A DNA stretch of 13,877 nucleotides from O2-02-FULL-42-9 sp038043025. GTDB taxonomy: Bacteria; Pseudomonadota; Gammaproteobacteria; UBA12402. Position 1 is the stretch's first letter. The number at the start of each line of letters is the position of its first letter. The notes under the pieces are model-generated. The model made no database searches, was not told the DNA's origin, and saw nothing but the letters and a program-made list of their open reading frames with translations. Position numbers and translations under genes: made by a program. The stretch spans positions 1 to 13,877 of the forward strand of contig JBBTCW010000018.1 in the NCBI GenBank assembly GCA_038043025.1, written 5' to 3'. Shown here one piece after another: positions 1 to 7,649 of the stretch.

Positions 1-59
1 GACTGCGACATGCCACTGGCATGTCGGTTCGCGCTCACCCTCTGAGCTGAGGATTATAA
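1..59. repeat. palindromic dispersed repeat, left copy
   Basis: This 59-base stretch recurs in the same orientation at 13709-13767 with two mismatches (positions 17 and 52). It contains a perfect 9-bp stem (CGACATGCC at 6-14 and GGCATGTCG at 18-26) with a 3-base loop, then a smaller hairpin GCTCA/TGAGC. The right copy has extra flanking complementarity further left, so this copy is probably cut by the window edge. It lies directly beyond the recN stop codon. The hairpins could protect the 3' end of the recN transcript, but no T-run follows on the minus strand, so it does not look like a standard terminator. Confidence 0.85.
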
Positions 60-66
60 GAGGATT

Positions 67-1722
67 TTATGATAACATCTCTTCCGCGTGTGCCAGCGTT
101 TGCGCCGTGATTTTTATGCCGCCGGTCATGCGGGCGATTTCTTGAATTCTTTGTGCGCGATTTAATAGCGCTATTTTAACCGCGGTGGAATTGTGTTCGG
201 TTGTTTTTGTCACTTGATAATGATGATGCGCTTTGGCAGCGACTTGCGCTAAATGCGTGATGCATAGCGTTTGTGTCTTTTTGCTGAGTTGCTGCAATAA
301 TTTGCCAACAATTTCTGCTGTTGCGCCGCCAATGCCGACATCTACTTCATCAAAAATTAATGTCGGCGTGTTGCTGTATTCTGCTGTGATGACTTGAATA
401 GCCAAACTAATGCGCGACAGCTCGCCGCCAGAAGCGATTTTGTTGAGTGGCGCAGGGGGGTATCCGGGGTTAGCACTGACCATAAATATAATTTTTTCTA
501 AACCGTGTGCGGAGAGTTCTTGTTGTGTGTCAAATTGAATTTCAAATACACCGCCTGGCATGCCTAAATGTTGCATGTTGTCGCTAATCAATGCATTTAG
601 TTTTTTAGCTGCTTTTTTTCGGCCGTCGGATAATTGGTTGGCGACTCTGTAATATTCTTTTTCAATTTTTTGAATTTGCGCTTGTAACTTCGCTAAAAGT
701 TCGTCTTTATTTTCTAATTGGCCGAGTTCGGCTTGCATGGATTGATGTAGTTCGGGTAATTCTTCGGGTTTGATGTGATGCTTGCGCGACAAATCATAAA
801 TTTTTGACAATTTTTGTTCGAGCCAATTTAATCGTTCAGGATTTAAATCTGTCTGATCTAAAAATTGGTTTAATTCATTGAGCGCCTCTTCGCTTTGAAT
901 TGAGGCGCCATTTAACAATTCGGCGGCAGCTAATAATTTAGGGTCAAATGCTGCGATGGATTGCGTTGCTTGATGAGCGGTGATTAAGAGTGATAAAACT
1001 GAGGGCATATCATGATGATCCAGCGCCTCAATCGCGGTTTGACAATTTTGCAATAATTGATCGGCATTGGATAATTGTTTATGTTCTTTATCGACGGCTT
1101 GAATATCTTCGACAGTGACGTTTAATTCATCGAGTTCTTGAATTTGATAAGTTAAGAATTCAATGCGCGATGAGGCATTTTGATTCACTTGATCTAAATG
1201 ATCAACGTCTGCTTGCAGTGTGTGCCAATTATTATAGAGGCGTTGTATTTGTTGCGTCAGCTCGCCATGTTGCGCAAAATCATCCAGCAATTGTCGTTGT
1301 TTGTGCGCTTGTGTGAGCGTTTGAAATTCATGTTGTCCATGAATATCCATTAACATTTCACTGAGTTCGCGCAAGGTTTGCAGCGTGGCCGGTGAGCCGT
1401 TGATATAACTCTTGCTGCGACCGTCCTTATGAAGGATGCGTCGCACCATGCATTCATTTTCATTGTCGATATCATTTTGTTGCAAAAATGTTTTTGCAAG
1501 CGGAATATTTGTAATGTCGAATAATACGGCAATTTCGGCTCGATCATTCCCTTTTCGAATGACATCGGTTGATGCGCGTTTGCCTAAAGCCAATTCCATC
1601 GCGTCGATGGTAATGGATTTGCCTGCGCCTGTTTCACCGGTTAAGACATGCATGCCTTCTTGAAATTCTAAATGGAGTTCATCGATAATCGTAAAGTTTT
1701 TTATGTAGATTTCCGTTAACAT
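67..1722 (-). CDS. recN: DNA repair protein RecN
   Basis: RecN is an SMC-like ATPase that acts early in recombinational repair of double-strand breaks, working with RecA on DNA in the cytoplasm. The 551 residues match the usual length (E. coli about 553). The N-terminus has the Walker A motif GETGAGKS at residues 29-36. A long middle section rich in Q, L, E and K (about 150-380) is the expected coiled coil. The C-terminal half has the ABC signature SGGELSR from residue 431, Walker B with the D458-E459 pair in LIFDEVD, and the switch histidine near 490 in CITHLAQVAA, so both halves of the ATPase are intact. The start lies only 9 bases after the nadK stop, so recN is the second gene of a nadK-recN operon, as in E. 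coli. No strong Shine-Dalgarno sequence is seen, which fits coupling to nadK. The stop codon is followed directly by a palindromic repeat instead of bamE, the next gene in E. coli. Confidence 0.97.
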   Translation of the reverse strand: MLTEIYIKNFTIIDELHLEFQEGMHVLTGETGAGKSITIDAMELALGKRASTDVIRKGNDRAEIAVLFDITNIPLAKTFLQQNDIDNENECMVRRILHKDGRSKSYINGSPATLQTLRELSEMLMDIHGQHEFQTLTQAHKQRQLLDDFAQHGELTQQIQRLYNNWHTLQADVDHLDQVNQNASSRIEFLTYQIQELDELNVTVEDIQAVDKEHKQLSNADQLLQNCQTAIEALDHHDMPSVLSLLITAHQATQSIAAFDPKLLAAAELLNGASIQSEEALNELNQFLDQTDLNPERLNWLEQKLSKIYDLSRKHHIKPEELPELHQSMQAELGQLENKDELLAKLQAQIQKIEKEYYRVANQLSDGRKKAAKKLNALISDNMQHLGMPGGVFEIQFDTQQELSAHGLEKIIFMVSANPGYPPAPLNKIASGGELSRISLAIQVITAEYSNTPTLIFDEVDVGIGGATAEIVGKLLQQLSKKTQTLCITHLAQVAAKAHHHYQVTKTTEHNSTAVKIALLNRAQRIQEIARMTGGIKITAQTLAHAEEMLS

Positions 1723-1731
1723 TGGTTACAT

Positions 1732-2586
1732 TTAACCCCAGTGTAATTTGCTGCGCAGTGTCTCGAAATAACTATAATCAATCGGGTGAATGAGCCGCAA
1801 GCGTTCTTTCATTTTTTTAATCTTGACGGTTTGATTAGCTTCAACCGCAAGATAGATATCGCTGTCGCCACTGATGTAGGCGGTAATCTTGTTTTCTTTT
1901 GTGACCGTAATGGATAAATCTGCATCGGCATCAATAACAATCGGACGACTGGTTAATGTGTGCGGAAACATAGGCATTAAAACAATTGCATTGAGGGCAG
2001 GATGCAAAATGGGACCGCCGCCTGATAGCGAATACGCTGTTGAACCTGTCGGTGTTGAAACCATTAATCCATCGGCTTTATGGTGACACATAAATTTATT
2101 ATCGACATAAATGTCAAAGTGAATCATTTTCGCCATAGTTTTTGATGAGAGCACCATTTCGTTGACGGCGACACAGTGGTTGTTGTTAACTTGTGCACTG
2201 AGCAAGAAGCGCGTTTCTTCATAATATTGACCGTCCAGTATGGCCAATAAGCGGGTTTCGATTTCATCTGGACAAATGTCGGTTAAAAAGCCTAAGCTGC
2301 CACGATTGATGCCTAAAATGGGCAAATTTTGTTTAACCACTAAGCGGGCGACATGCAGTAAACTGCCATCGCCACCCACAACGATGAGTAAATCGCAATG
2401 CTGATGCATGTTCGGAAGATCTGCCGTGGTGAGATCATTGCCAGGTAATAGGTCATCTGTTTTGGTTTCGAGCACAATTTCGAGCTTTTTGGCTGATAAA
2501 AAATCGACCAAACCATGCAATGTTTGTGAAACAGGGGTAGTATTGCGTGTGGCGATGAGGCCAATGCGAGTAAATTGTTTTGTCAT
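1732..2586 (-). CDS. nadK: NAD kinase
   Basis: NAD kinase phosphorylates NAD to NADP in the cytoplasm and is the sole usual route to NADP. The 284 residues from the chosen ATG fit the family (about 290). The ATP/polyphosphate-binding motif GGDGS is at residues 71-75, NRGSLGFLTD at 94-103, the NE pair at 142-143, and the NAD-binding block TPTGSTAYSLSGGGP at 178-192. The reading frame stays open upstream to 2997, but that extension runs antisense through hrcA and resembles nothing. The start at 2586, giving MTKQFTRIGL, matches the family N-terminus. No good Shine-Dalgarno sequence precedes it, so the transcript may be leaderless or weakly translated. nadK is divergent from hrcA across 77 bases and is followed after 9 bases by recN. 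Confidence 0.96.
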   Translation of the reverse strand: MTKQFTRIGLIATRNTTPVSQTLHGLVDFLSAKKLEIVLETKTDDLLPGNDLTTADLPNMHQHCDLLIVVGGDGSLLHVARLVVKQNLPILGINRGSLGFLTDICPDEIETRLLAILDGQYYEETRFLLSAQVNNNHCVAVNEMVLSSKTMAKMIHFDIYVDNKFMCHHKADGLMVSTPTGSTAYSLSGGGPILHPALNAIVLMPMFPHTLTSRPIVIDADADLSITVTKENKITAYISGDSDIYLAVEANQTVKIKKMKERLRLIHPIDYSYFETLRSKLHWG

Positions 2587-2607
2587 ACACAAATAATAAC
2601 GAATTTT

Positions 2608-2635
2608 TTGCAGAATTGCTCGAATTTTGTAGAAT
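2608..2635 (+). promoter_or_regulatory. candidate vegetative promoter for hrcA
   Basis: TTGCAG (2608-2613) and TAGAAT (2630-2635) are separated by 16 bases and would place a start near 2642, about 20 bases before the hrcA start codon. It lies in the 77-base nadK/hrcA divergent spacer. No CIRCE-type inverted repeat overlaps it, so autorepression by HrcA is not evident. Confidence 0.5.
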
Positions 2636-2663
2636 GTGGTGTCTTCATTCAAGAGGGGCATGT

Positions 2664-3701
2664 ATGGGTTCTCAGTTGGACGAACGATCATGGCAGTTAT
2701 TGCAGCAGTTGATTCGTCGTTACATTCATGATGGCCAACCGGTTTCTTCAAAGACGTTGTCTGAGGTGCCTGAAATTGCCTTGAGTTCTGCGACGGTTCG
2801 ACATGTGATGGCTGATTTAGAACAGTGTGGTTATGTGGTTTCGCCGCATACATCGGCGGGTCGCATTCCGACAGAGCAAGGCTATCGTTTATTTGTCGAT
2901 CATTTGCTGACAACCGGTTTATCTGCCTGTGACGATATTGAGCATTTAAAAGAACGATTAGAAATACGGCAGAGTACAAGCGATTTGTTAAAAACAACCT
3001 CGGAGTTATTATCGGACATGACGCATTGTGCGGGTTTAGTGACGGTGCCCAAACATAATCATGTTAATTTAGAACATATTGAATTTATTTCTTTAAACCA
3101 GAAGCGCGTGTTAGTGATTTTGGTGTTTAGCAATAATGATGTACAAAATCGCATTATTCATACGGATCGATCCTATACCGCACAAGAATTACAGCGCGCG
3201 GCCGCTTTTTTAAATCAAGAGTATTTGGGTAAAGATTTAATGGCCATTCGCGCTGCATTGTTATCGTCGATGCAACAAGATCGTAAGAGCATGGATGATT
3301 TAATGCATATAGCCATTGTCATGGCCGATCAGGCATTAAAAGTTGATTTGTATCAGGATGCCTATTTAATTTCGGGGCAGTCGCACTTATTAAATAGGGC
3401 AGATATGACGAATATTGATTGTTTGCAGGCGTTGTTTGAGGCGTTCAAGCAAAAGCAAATATTGTTAGGGGTGTTAAATCAGTGTATACAAACGGATAGC
3501 GTACAGATTTTTATAGGCAAGGAAGCGGGATCGGATGTATTCGATAATTTTAGTTTTGTGACAGCGCCTTATATGGCGGGCGATGAAGTATTGGGGGTGT
3601 TGGGCGTGATTGGGCCGACTCGTATGCCGTATGATAAAGTGATTTCGGTGGTGGATATGACCGCTAAAATGTTAACATCAGCCTTGAAAAGTGTGCAATA
3701 A
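2664..3701 (+). CDS. hrcA: heat-inducible transcription repressor HrcA
   Basis: HrcA is a winged-helix repressor that binds the CIRCE operator of chaperone genes and needs GroEL to stay active. The 345 residues from this ATG equal the usual family length. The N-terminus (LDERSWQLLQQLIRRYIHDGQPV, residues 5-27) and the helix-turn-helix with SSATVRHVMADLE (41-53) are typical, followed by HTSAGRIPTEQGYRLFVD at 62-79 and a GAF-like middle and C-terminal part. An in-frame ATG 84 bases upstream is rejected because it overlaps the nadK start and adds residues foreign to the family. The chosen ATG has an AGGGG ribosome site 5 bases upstream. The gene heads hrcA-grpE. No CIRCE element (TTAGCACTC-N9-GAGTGCTAA) is visible anywhere in the window, so its targets, probably groESL, must lie elsewhere. 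Confidence 0.95.
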   Translation: MGSQLDERSWQLLQQLIRRYIHDGQPVSSKTLSEVPEIALSSATVRHVMADLEQCGYVVSPHTSAGRIPTEQGYRLFVDHLLTTGLSACDDIEHLKERLEIRQSTSDLLKTTSELLSDMTHCAGLVTVPKHNHVNLEHIEFISLNQKRVLVILVFSNNDVQNRIIHTDRSYTAQELQRAAAFLNQEYLGKDLMAIRAALLSSMQQDRKSMDDLMHIAIVMADQALKVDLYQDAYLISGQSHLLNRADMTNIDCLQALFEAFKQKQILLGVLNQCIQTDSVQIFIGKEAGSDVFDNFSFVTAPYMAGDEVLGVLGVIGPTRMPYDKVISVVDMTAKMLTSALKSVQ

Positions 3702-3709
3702 ACCCTTAT
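3684..3709 (+). promoter_or_regulatory. candidate sigma-32 (RpoH) promoter for grpE
   Basis: A perfect CTTGAAA-type -35 (TTGAAA at 3684-3689) is followed after 13 bases by CCCTTAT (3703-3709), a partial match to the CCCCAT -10 consensus. The 13-base spacing equals that of the stronger candidate before dnaK. It overlaps the last codons and stop of hrcA. Transcription would start near 3717, leaving a very short leader before the grpE ATG at 3733. It would drive grpE and the zinc finger gene separately from hrcA. Confidence 0.5.
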
Positions 3710-3732
3710 GTTCTGTGGAAGAGGTATTGATC

Positions 3733-4374
3733 ATGACGGACAATCGTAAAAATAATCTTTGGAATAATGAAAAATTGCGTGGCAATAAACCGGCGGCGCA
3801 GCAAGACAAACCGTTACAGGAGGGAGATCCCTTGTTAGAAGAACAAATCGAAGAAGAAATTAAAGATATCGAAGCGCTTGAAAAAGAAGTCGAACAAAAT
3901 ATTGCGGATCATCCGACGATACTTGAGTTGCGTACTGAAGTCCAGAGTCTAAAAGATGAATTAAAAGACAGTCATGATAAATTATTGCGAGCGCATGCCG
4001 AGATGGAAAACGTGCGTCAGCGTTCTGTGCAAGATATTGAAAAAGCGCATCGCTATGGATTAGAGAAATTCATTAATGGGTTGTTGCCGATCGCGGATAG
4101 TTTAGAGGCATCATTAAAAAATTGTGCAGCGGAAAATGATCCGGTGATAGATGGCGTTAAATTAACATTGAAAATGTTCTTAGATGCGCTCGATAGATTT
4201 GGTGTTAAACAAATTAATCCACAGAATCAAAAGTTCAATCCGCAATTACACGAAGCGATGTCGATGCAGACATGTGAAGATGTCGAGCCAAATGTTGTGA
4301 TCGATGTGATGCAAAAGGGGTATGAAATCAATGGTCGGCTGATTCGTCCAGCGTTGGTGGTGGTGTCGAGTTAA
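3733..4374 (+). CDS. grpE: nucleotide exchange factor GrpE
   Basis: GrpE is the dimeric co-chaperone that releases ADP from DnaK and resets it for a new substrate cycle. The 213-residue product has a variable acidic N-terminus (EEQIEEEIKDIEALEKEVEQ, 37-56), a long helical coiled-coil stretch to about residue 110, and a C-terminal beta domain with the family signature spanning 161-206 (NPQNQKFNPQLHEAM, then GYEINGRLIRPA). The ATG at 3733 has AGAGG at 3720-3724, 8 bases upstream. An upstream in-frame ATG at 3691 would overlap hrcA and lacks a ribosome site, so it is rejected. hrcA ends 31 bases before the start. dnaK is not directly next; an unrelated zinc finger gene follows after 25 bases. 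Confidence 0.96.
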   Translation: MTDNRKNNLWNNEKLRGNKPAAQQDKPLQEGDPLLEEQIEEEIKDIEALEKEVEQNIADHPTILELRTEVQSLKDELKDSHDKLLRAHAEMENVRQRSVQDIEKAHRYGLEKFINGLLPIADSLEASLKNCAAENDPVIDGVKLTLKMFLDALDRFGVKQINPQNQKFNPQLHEAMSMQTCEDVEPNVVIDVMQKGYEINGRLIRPALVVVSS

Positions 4375-4399
4375 GTTAGGATTGTAAAAGGAGAATGCT

Positions 4400-5464
4400 A
4401 TGCGTATTAGTGTGTATGAGAGAGGATCAGATTCTGGAAAATTCAAATTTAATGTATTTGTAGATCCTGTGGGATCAAGCATGCAAGTTGGCAGTACCAT
4501 CTTGCAAGCCAACCGAGGTTTTGATGTTAATCAAGACTTTGCTAAAGTATTTTTTGGATTAACGCAAACTGGTGTGTGCAGTTCTGGTGATAAGTGGAAA
4601 GAGGCTTCAAAATTCCTTAACAGTGCTTTTTTGCACGGGCTTAAAAATTATCGAGCATCGCGTGAGTCGTTTTCTTATGTGGGGTATCCACAACTTGATT
4701 TTTTAAGAGACGTCTTGAGGGTTGAGCCTGGGTTTAATTTGCATATTATTGATGGCAAGGATCAGCCCTGTCACGTTTATGAAATGGTGTTTTTTTGTCG
4801 ACGAGCATCAAAGAAATTTTATGATAAGCGTGTTAATCAGACAAGGGAAGCAGGTGATTATTACGCTGCGCATTTAGCATTAAGGTTTTTTATTGGCGCG
4901 ATCTTTGATATTTCTGATACAACAAGTCGTTTTGAACATGAGAGGGATCAGCTGGTTAACCCAACTTACACAATAGAAATTAATTTTCATTTAAATTTCG
5001 TGAAAGGTGCGGGTGTAGCTGTAGAGAATGATTTATATAAAAAATTAAGAGGTGATATGCCGAACCTTGTTGAGTTGACAAGACAGTATAATTTATTATC
5101 ACGCTCAACCAAAAACGAGTTACCGCGTGTCGTTTATTCCCGAGCGGATTCTAGTTATTGTGGTGATGCTGATCAGTATACATTTACCAAAAAAGAGAGT
5201 GCTAAAGGTAAATTTAAGAAGCGTGATATTTATCGCGCCGATTCTCCTGAGCGCATCGTTCAATATTTTGAAGTAAAGCAAACCGAAGAAACGCGAGGGG
5301 TATTGTGCGAAGGAGCAGGACGGGTGTCTCCGACAATGATTCTGATGCCCGCCGCTGAGCCCTGTCGTTTTTTTAATACATTCAAGGGGTGTCGCTATGG
5401 CGATCAATGTCAGTTTTCACATGATGTCGAGGCGCTACGATCTTCTGTTGAATGGAGATTCTAA
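4400..5464 (+). CDS. unrecognised protein with C-terminal CCCH zinc finger
   Basis: I do not recognise the family of this 354-residue protein. Near the C-terminus, C322, C331, C337 and H341 form an exact C-x8-C-x5-C-x3-H motif, with aromatic F324/F325, the GCRYGDQC core and FSH as in eukaryotic CCCH fingers, which usually bind single-stranded RNA. CCCH fingers are rare in bacteria. Residues 1-315 match no domain I know; no signal peptide or clear membrane segment is seen, and a basic patch lies at 264-279 (KKESAKGKFKKR), compatible with nucleic acid binding. It has a strong AGGAG at 4389-4393, 6 bases before the ATG, lies 25 bases after grpE and ends 11 bases before a terminator, so it is a real gene, probably co-expressed with grpE. 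By hand count nine of 28 arginine codons are AGA/AGG, against three of 25 in dnaK and one of 10 in grpE, hinting at foreign origin. It could be a secreted host-directed effector or a cytoplasmic RNA-binding stress protein; neither is proven. Confidence 0.88.
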   Translation: MRISVYERGSDSGKFKFNVFVDPVGSSMQVGSTILQANRGFDVNQDFAKVFFGLTQTGVCSSGDKWKEASKFLNSAFLHGLKNYRASRESFSYVGYPQLDFLRDVLRVEPGFNLHIIDGKDQPCHVYEMVFFCRRASKKFYDKRVNQTREAGDYYAAHLALRFFIGAIFDISDTTSRFEHERDQLVNPTYTIEINFHLNFVKGAGVAVENDLYKKLRGDMPNLVELTRQYNLLSRSTKNELPRVVYSRADSSYCGDADQYTFTKKESAKGKFKKRDIYRADSPERIVQYFEVKQTEETRGVLCEGAGRVSPTMILMPAAEPCRFFNTFKGCRYGDQCQFSHDVEALRSSVEWRF

Positions 5465-5475
5465 CCTCTTATTTT

Positions 5476-5517
5476 GGCTAAATTGTAAATACGATTTACA
5501 ATTTAGCCGATTTTTTT
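5476..5517 (+). terminator. intrinsic terminator after the zinc finger gene
   Basis: A perfect 15-bp inverted repeat (GGCTAAATTGTAAAT at 5476-5490 and its complement at 5494-5508) with a 3-base loop is followed by GA and seven T residues (5511-5517). It begins 11 bases after the stop codon and should end the hrcA-grpE-zinc finger transcript before dnaK. The other strand lacks a T-run, so it acts in one direction only. Confidence 0.9.
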
Positions 5518-5552
5518 GATCAGAAGATGTTTGATTTTTCTCTTTTTTTTCA

Positions 5553-5580
5553 TTGAAAACAAAAATCTTGCCCCCATATA
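5553..5580 (+). promoter_or_regulatory. sigma-32 (RpoH) heat-shock promoter for dnaK
   Basis: TTGAAA (5553-5558) and CCCCATATA (5572-5580) are separated by 13 bases, a close match to the enterobacterial RpoH consensus CTTGAAA-N(11-16)-CCCCATNT. It lies just after the terminator and about 55 bases before dnaK, giving a leader of roughly 45 bases. dnaK therefore has its own heat-shock promoter, separate from hrcA-grpE. Confidence 0.85.
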
Positions 5581-5632
5581 AGGATTCAAGACAGATTTTG
5601 GTTAAATTTAAAACGAACAGGAGCAAAAGAAA

Positions 5633-7549
5633 ATGGTAGATATTATCGGAATTGACTTGGGAACGACCAACTCATGCGTAGCGATTATGGAAGGCAAGAA
5701 AACGCGCGTGATCGAGAACATCGAGGGTCGCCGTACAACCCCGTCCATTGTGGCTTATACGGACGCTGGCGTTTTATGTGGTGAAACCGCCAAGCGCCAA
5801 GCGGTGACTAATCCAAAGAATACGATGTATGCGATCAAGCGACTGGTGGGTCGTAAGTTTCAGGATGATGTTGTTCAACGCGACATTGGCATGGTGCCAT
5901 ACAAAATTGTTCAGGCGGACAATGGTGATGCGTGGGTTGAGGCTAGAGGTGAGCGGTTAGCGCCTCCGCAGGTTTCCGCAGAAGTGTTGCGCAAGATGAA
6001 AGAAACGGCCGAAAACTATTTAGGTCGACCGGTCACACAAGCGGTGATTACGGTGCCGGCTTATTTCAATGATTCACAGCGTCAAGCTACAAAAGATGCA
6101 GGTAAAATCGCGGGTCTTGAAGTGAAACGAATCATCAATGAGCCGACGGCAGCGGCATTGGCTTATGGTTTGGATAAACATAAAGGCGATGCGACGATTG
6201 CGGTATACGATTTAGGTGGCGGTACGTTTGATATTTCGATTATCGAAATAGCGGATGTCGATGGCGAACATCAATTCGAAGTATTATCGACAAACGGCGA
6301 TACATTTTTAGGGGGTGAGGATTTTGATAAACGCGTCATTGATTATTTAGTCGATGAGTTTAAAAAAGATAGTGGCATTGATTTACGCAATGATTCGTTG
6401 GCGTTACAACGACTCAAGGAAGCGGCTGAAAAAGCAAAAATTGAATTGTCTTCAACGACGCAAACGGATGTTAATTTGCCCTACATTACGGCGGATGCAA
6501 GCGGTCCAAAACATTTAAATATTAAAATTACGCGCGCAAAACTGGAGTCGTTAGTGGATGATTTGGTACAGCATACGATTAAACCGTGTGAAATCGCATT
6601 GAAAGATTCAGGCAAAAGTCTGAGCGATATTTCAAAGGTGCTTTTAGTCGGTGGCCAAACACGTATGCCGAAAGTGCAAGAACTTGTGAGAGATTTTTTT
6701 GGTAAAGAGCCTAGTCACGATGTCAATCCGGATGAAGCGGTGGCGATTGGTGCTGCTATTCAAGGCGCTGTGTTGTCGGGCGAAGTGAAAGATGTGTTGT
6801 TATTGGATGTCACGCCGTTATCATTAGGGATTGAAACCTTAGGAAGCGTGATGACAAAATTAATTGATAAAAACACAACGATTCCAACCAAGGCAAGCCA
6901 AGTGTTTTCGACGGCGGACGATAATCAAAGTACGGTGACGATTCATGTGTTACAGGGCGAGCGTCAAATGGCAACGGCGAATAAATCGTTAGGTCGTTTT
7001 GATTTAGCGGGCATTCCGCCAGCGCCGCGCGGCATGCCGCAGGTTGAAGTTACATTCGATATCGATGCCAATGGTATTTTAAACGTATCTGCAAAAGATA
7101 AAGCAACGGGCAAAGCGCAATCGATTGTGATTAAAGCGTCGAGTGGTTTGTCAGAGGATGAAGTCGAAAAAATGGTGAGAGATGCGCAAGAGCATGCTGA
7201 CGAAGACAAAAAATTTCAAGAACTAGTTAACACGCGCAACCAAGCGGACGCCTTGCTTCACAATGTTGAAAAAACTTTGAAAGAATCAGGTGATAAAGTT
7301 GAAGCTAGCGAAAAAGCAGCGATTGAAAAAGCGGCAAAGGAATTGAAGGATGTGTTGAAGGGCGATGATAAAGCACTCATTGACGCCAAAGTGCAAGTTT
7401 TAACACAAGCGTCTTCGAAGATGGCTGAGCGCATGTATAAAGAAGCTGGCGCACAGCAACAAGAACAGCCTGGCGCAGAACAAGCCAAAACGGATGATGT
7501 GGTTGATGCGGAATTTGAGGAAGTGAAGGACGAAGAAAAAGATAAGTAA
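5633..7549 (+). CDS. dnaK: molecular chaperone DnaK (Hsp70)
   Basis: DnaK binds exposed hydrophobic stretches of unfolded proteins in an ATP cycle driven by DnaJ and GrpE; in E. coli it also restrains sigma-32. The 638 residues equal the E. coli length. The ATPase domain starts with GIDLGTTNSCVA (6-17), has the catalytic lysine in AIKR (K69), the NEPTAAALAYG block at 169-179, DLGGGTFDISII at 193-204 with T198, and VLLVGGQTRMP at 336-346. The interdomain linker VLLLDVTPLSLGIET is at 388-402, followed by the substrate-binding domain and a lidded C-terminus ending in an acidic tail with the EEVKD-type motif. The ATG has AGGAG at 5619-5623, 9 bases upstream. It has its own sigma-32-type promoter. 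dnaJ follows after 153 bases containing repeats and a terminator-like hairpin. Confidence 0.99.
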   Translation: MVDIIGIDLGTTNSCVAIMEGKKTRVIENIEGRRTTPSIVAYTDAGVLCGETAKRQAVTNPKNTMYAIKRLVGRKFQDDVVQRDIGMVPYKIVQADNGDAWVEARGERLAPPQVSAEVLRKMKETAENYLGRPVTQAVITVPAYFNDSQRQATKDAGKIAGLEVKRIINEPTAAALAYGLDKHKGDATIAVYDLGGGTFDISIIEIADVDGEHQFEVLSTNGDTFLGGEDFDKRVIDYLVDEFKKDSGIDLRNDSLALQRLKEAAEKAKIELSSTTQTDVNLPYITADASGPKHLNIKITRAKLESLVDDLVQHTIKPCEIALKDSGKSLSDISKVLLVGGQTRMPKVQELVRDFFGKEPSHDVNPDEAVAIGAAIQGAVLSGEVKDVLLLDVTPLSLGIETLGSVMTKLIDKNTTIPTKASQVFSTADDNQSTVTIHVLQGERQMATANKSLGRFDLAGIPPAPRGMPQVEVTFDIDANGILNVSAKDKATGKAQSIVIKASSGLSEDEVEKMVRDAQEHADEDKKFQELVNTRNQADALLHNVEKTLKESGDKVEASEKAAIEKAAKELKDVLKGDDKALIDAKVQVLTQASSKMAERMYKEAGAQQQEQPGAEQAKTDDVVDAEFEEVKDEEKDK

Positions 7550-7558
7550 CAATTAGCT

Positions 7559-7630
7559 GTCATCCCGCGGACAAGACCAGCGGGATCCAGTAGAATTCTC
7601 CTGGATGCCGCGGTCAAGCCGCGGCATGAC
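7559..7630. repeat. inverted pair of palindromic repeat units between dnaK and dnaJ
   Basis: Two units face each other. Unit A (7559-7590) runs from GTCATCCCGC to GCGGGATCCAG with a 7-bp stem and 11-base loop. Unit B (7601-7630) runs from CTGGAT to ATGAC with a perfect 9-bp stem (ATGCCGCGG at 7605-7613, CCGCGGCAT at 7619-7627) and loop TCAAG. Unit B is 27 of 30 identical to 13591-13620. Short palindromes with GTCAT...ATCCAG ends are known as dispersed intergenic repeats in several bacteria. In mRNA these hairpins could stabilise the dnaK message. Confidence 0.85.
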
Positions 7631-7649
7631 GGGGTGGTTATAAATAGGG

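Noticed and set aside
463..473. TTAGCACTG inside recN, resembling half of a CIRCE operator
   Set aside because: No matching inverted half at the correct 9-base spacing, and it lies inside coding sequence.
2580..2663. 28-residue N-terminal extension of HrcA
   Set aside because: It overlaps the nadK start, has no ribosome site and is foreign to the family; ATG at 2664 has AGGGG and gives the standard length.
2587..2997. Upstream extension of nadK on the minus strand to a 421-residue frame
   Set aside because: It runs antisense through the hrcA start region and has no resemblance to NAD kinase; family length and N-terminus fit the start at 2586.
3691..3732. 14-residue N-terminal extension of GrpE
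   Set aside because: It overlaps the end of hrcA and the candidate promoter; the ATG at 3733 has a proper ribosome site.
5195..5203. GAGTGCTAA inside the zinc finger gene, identical to the right half of CIRCE
   Set aside because: The left half is absent 9 bases upstream; a chance match in coding sequence.
5120..5407. 95-residue minus-strand frame within the zinc finger gene
   Set aside because: A shadow of the plus-strand gene, which has a ribosome site, operon position and a recognisable motif.
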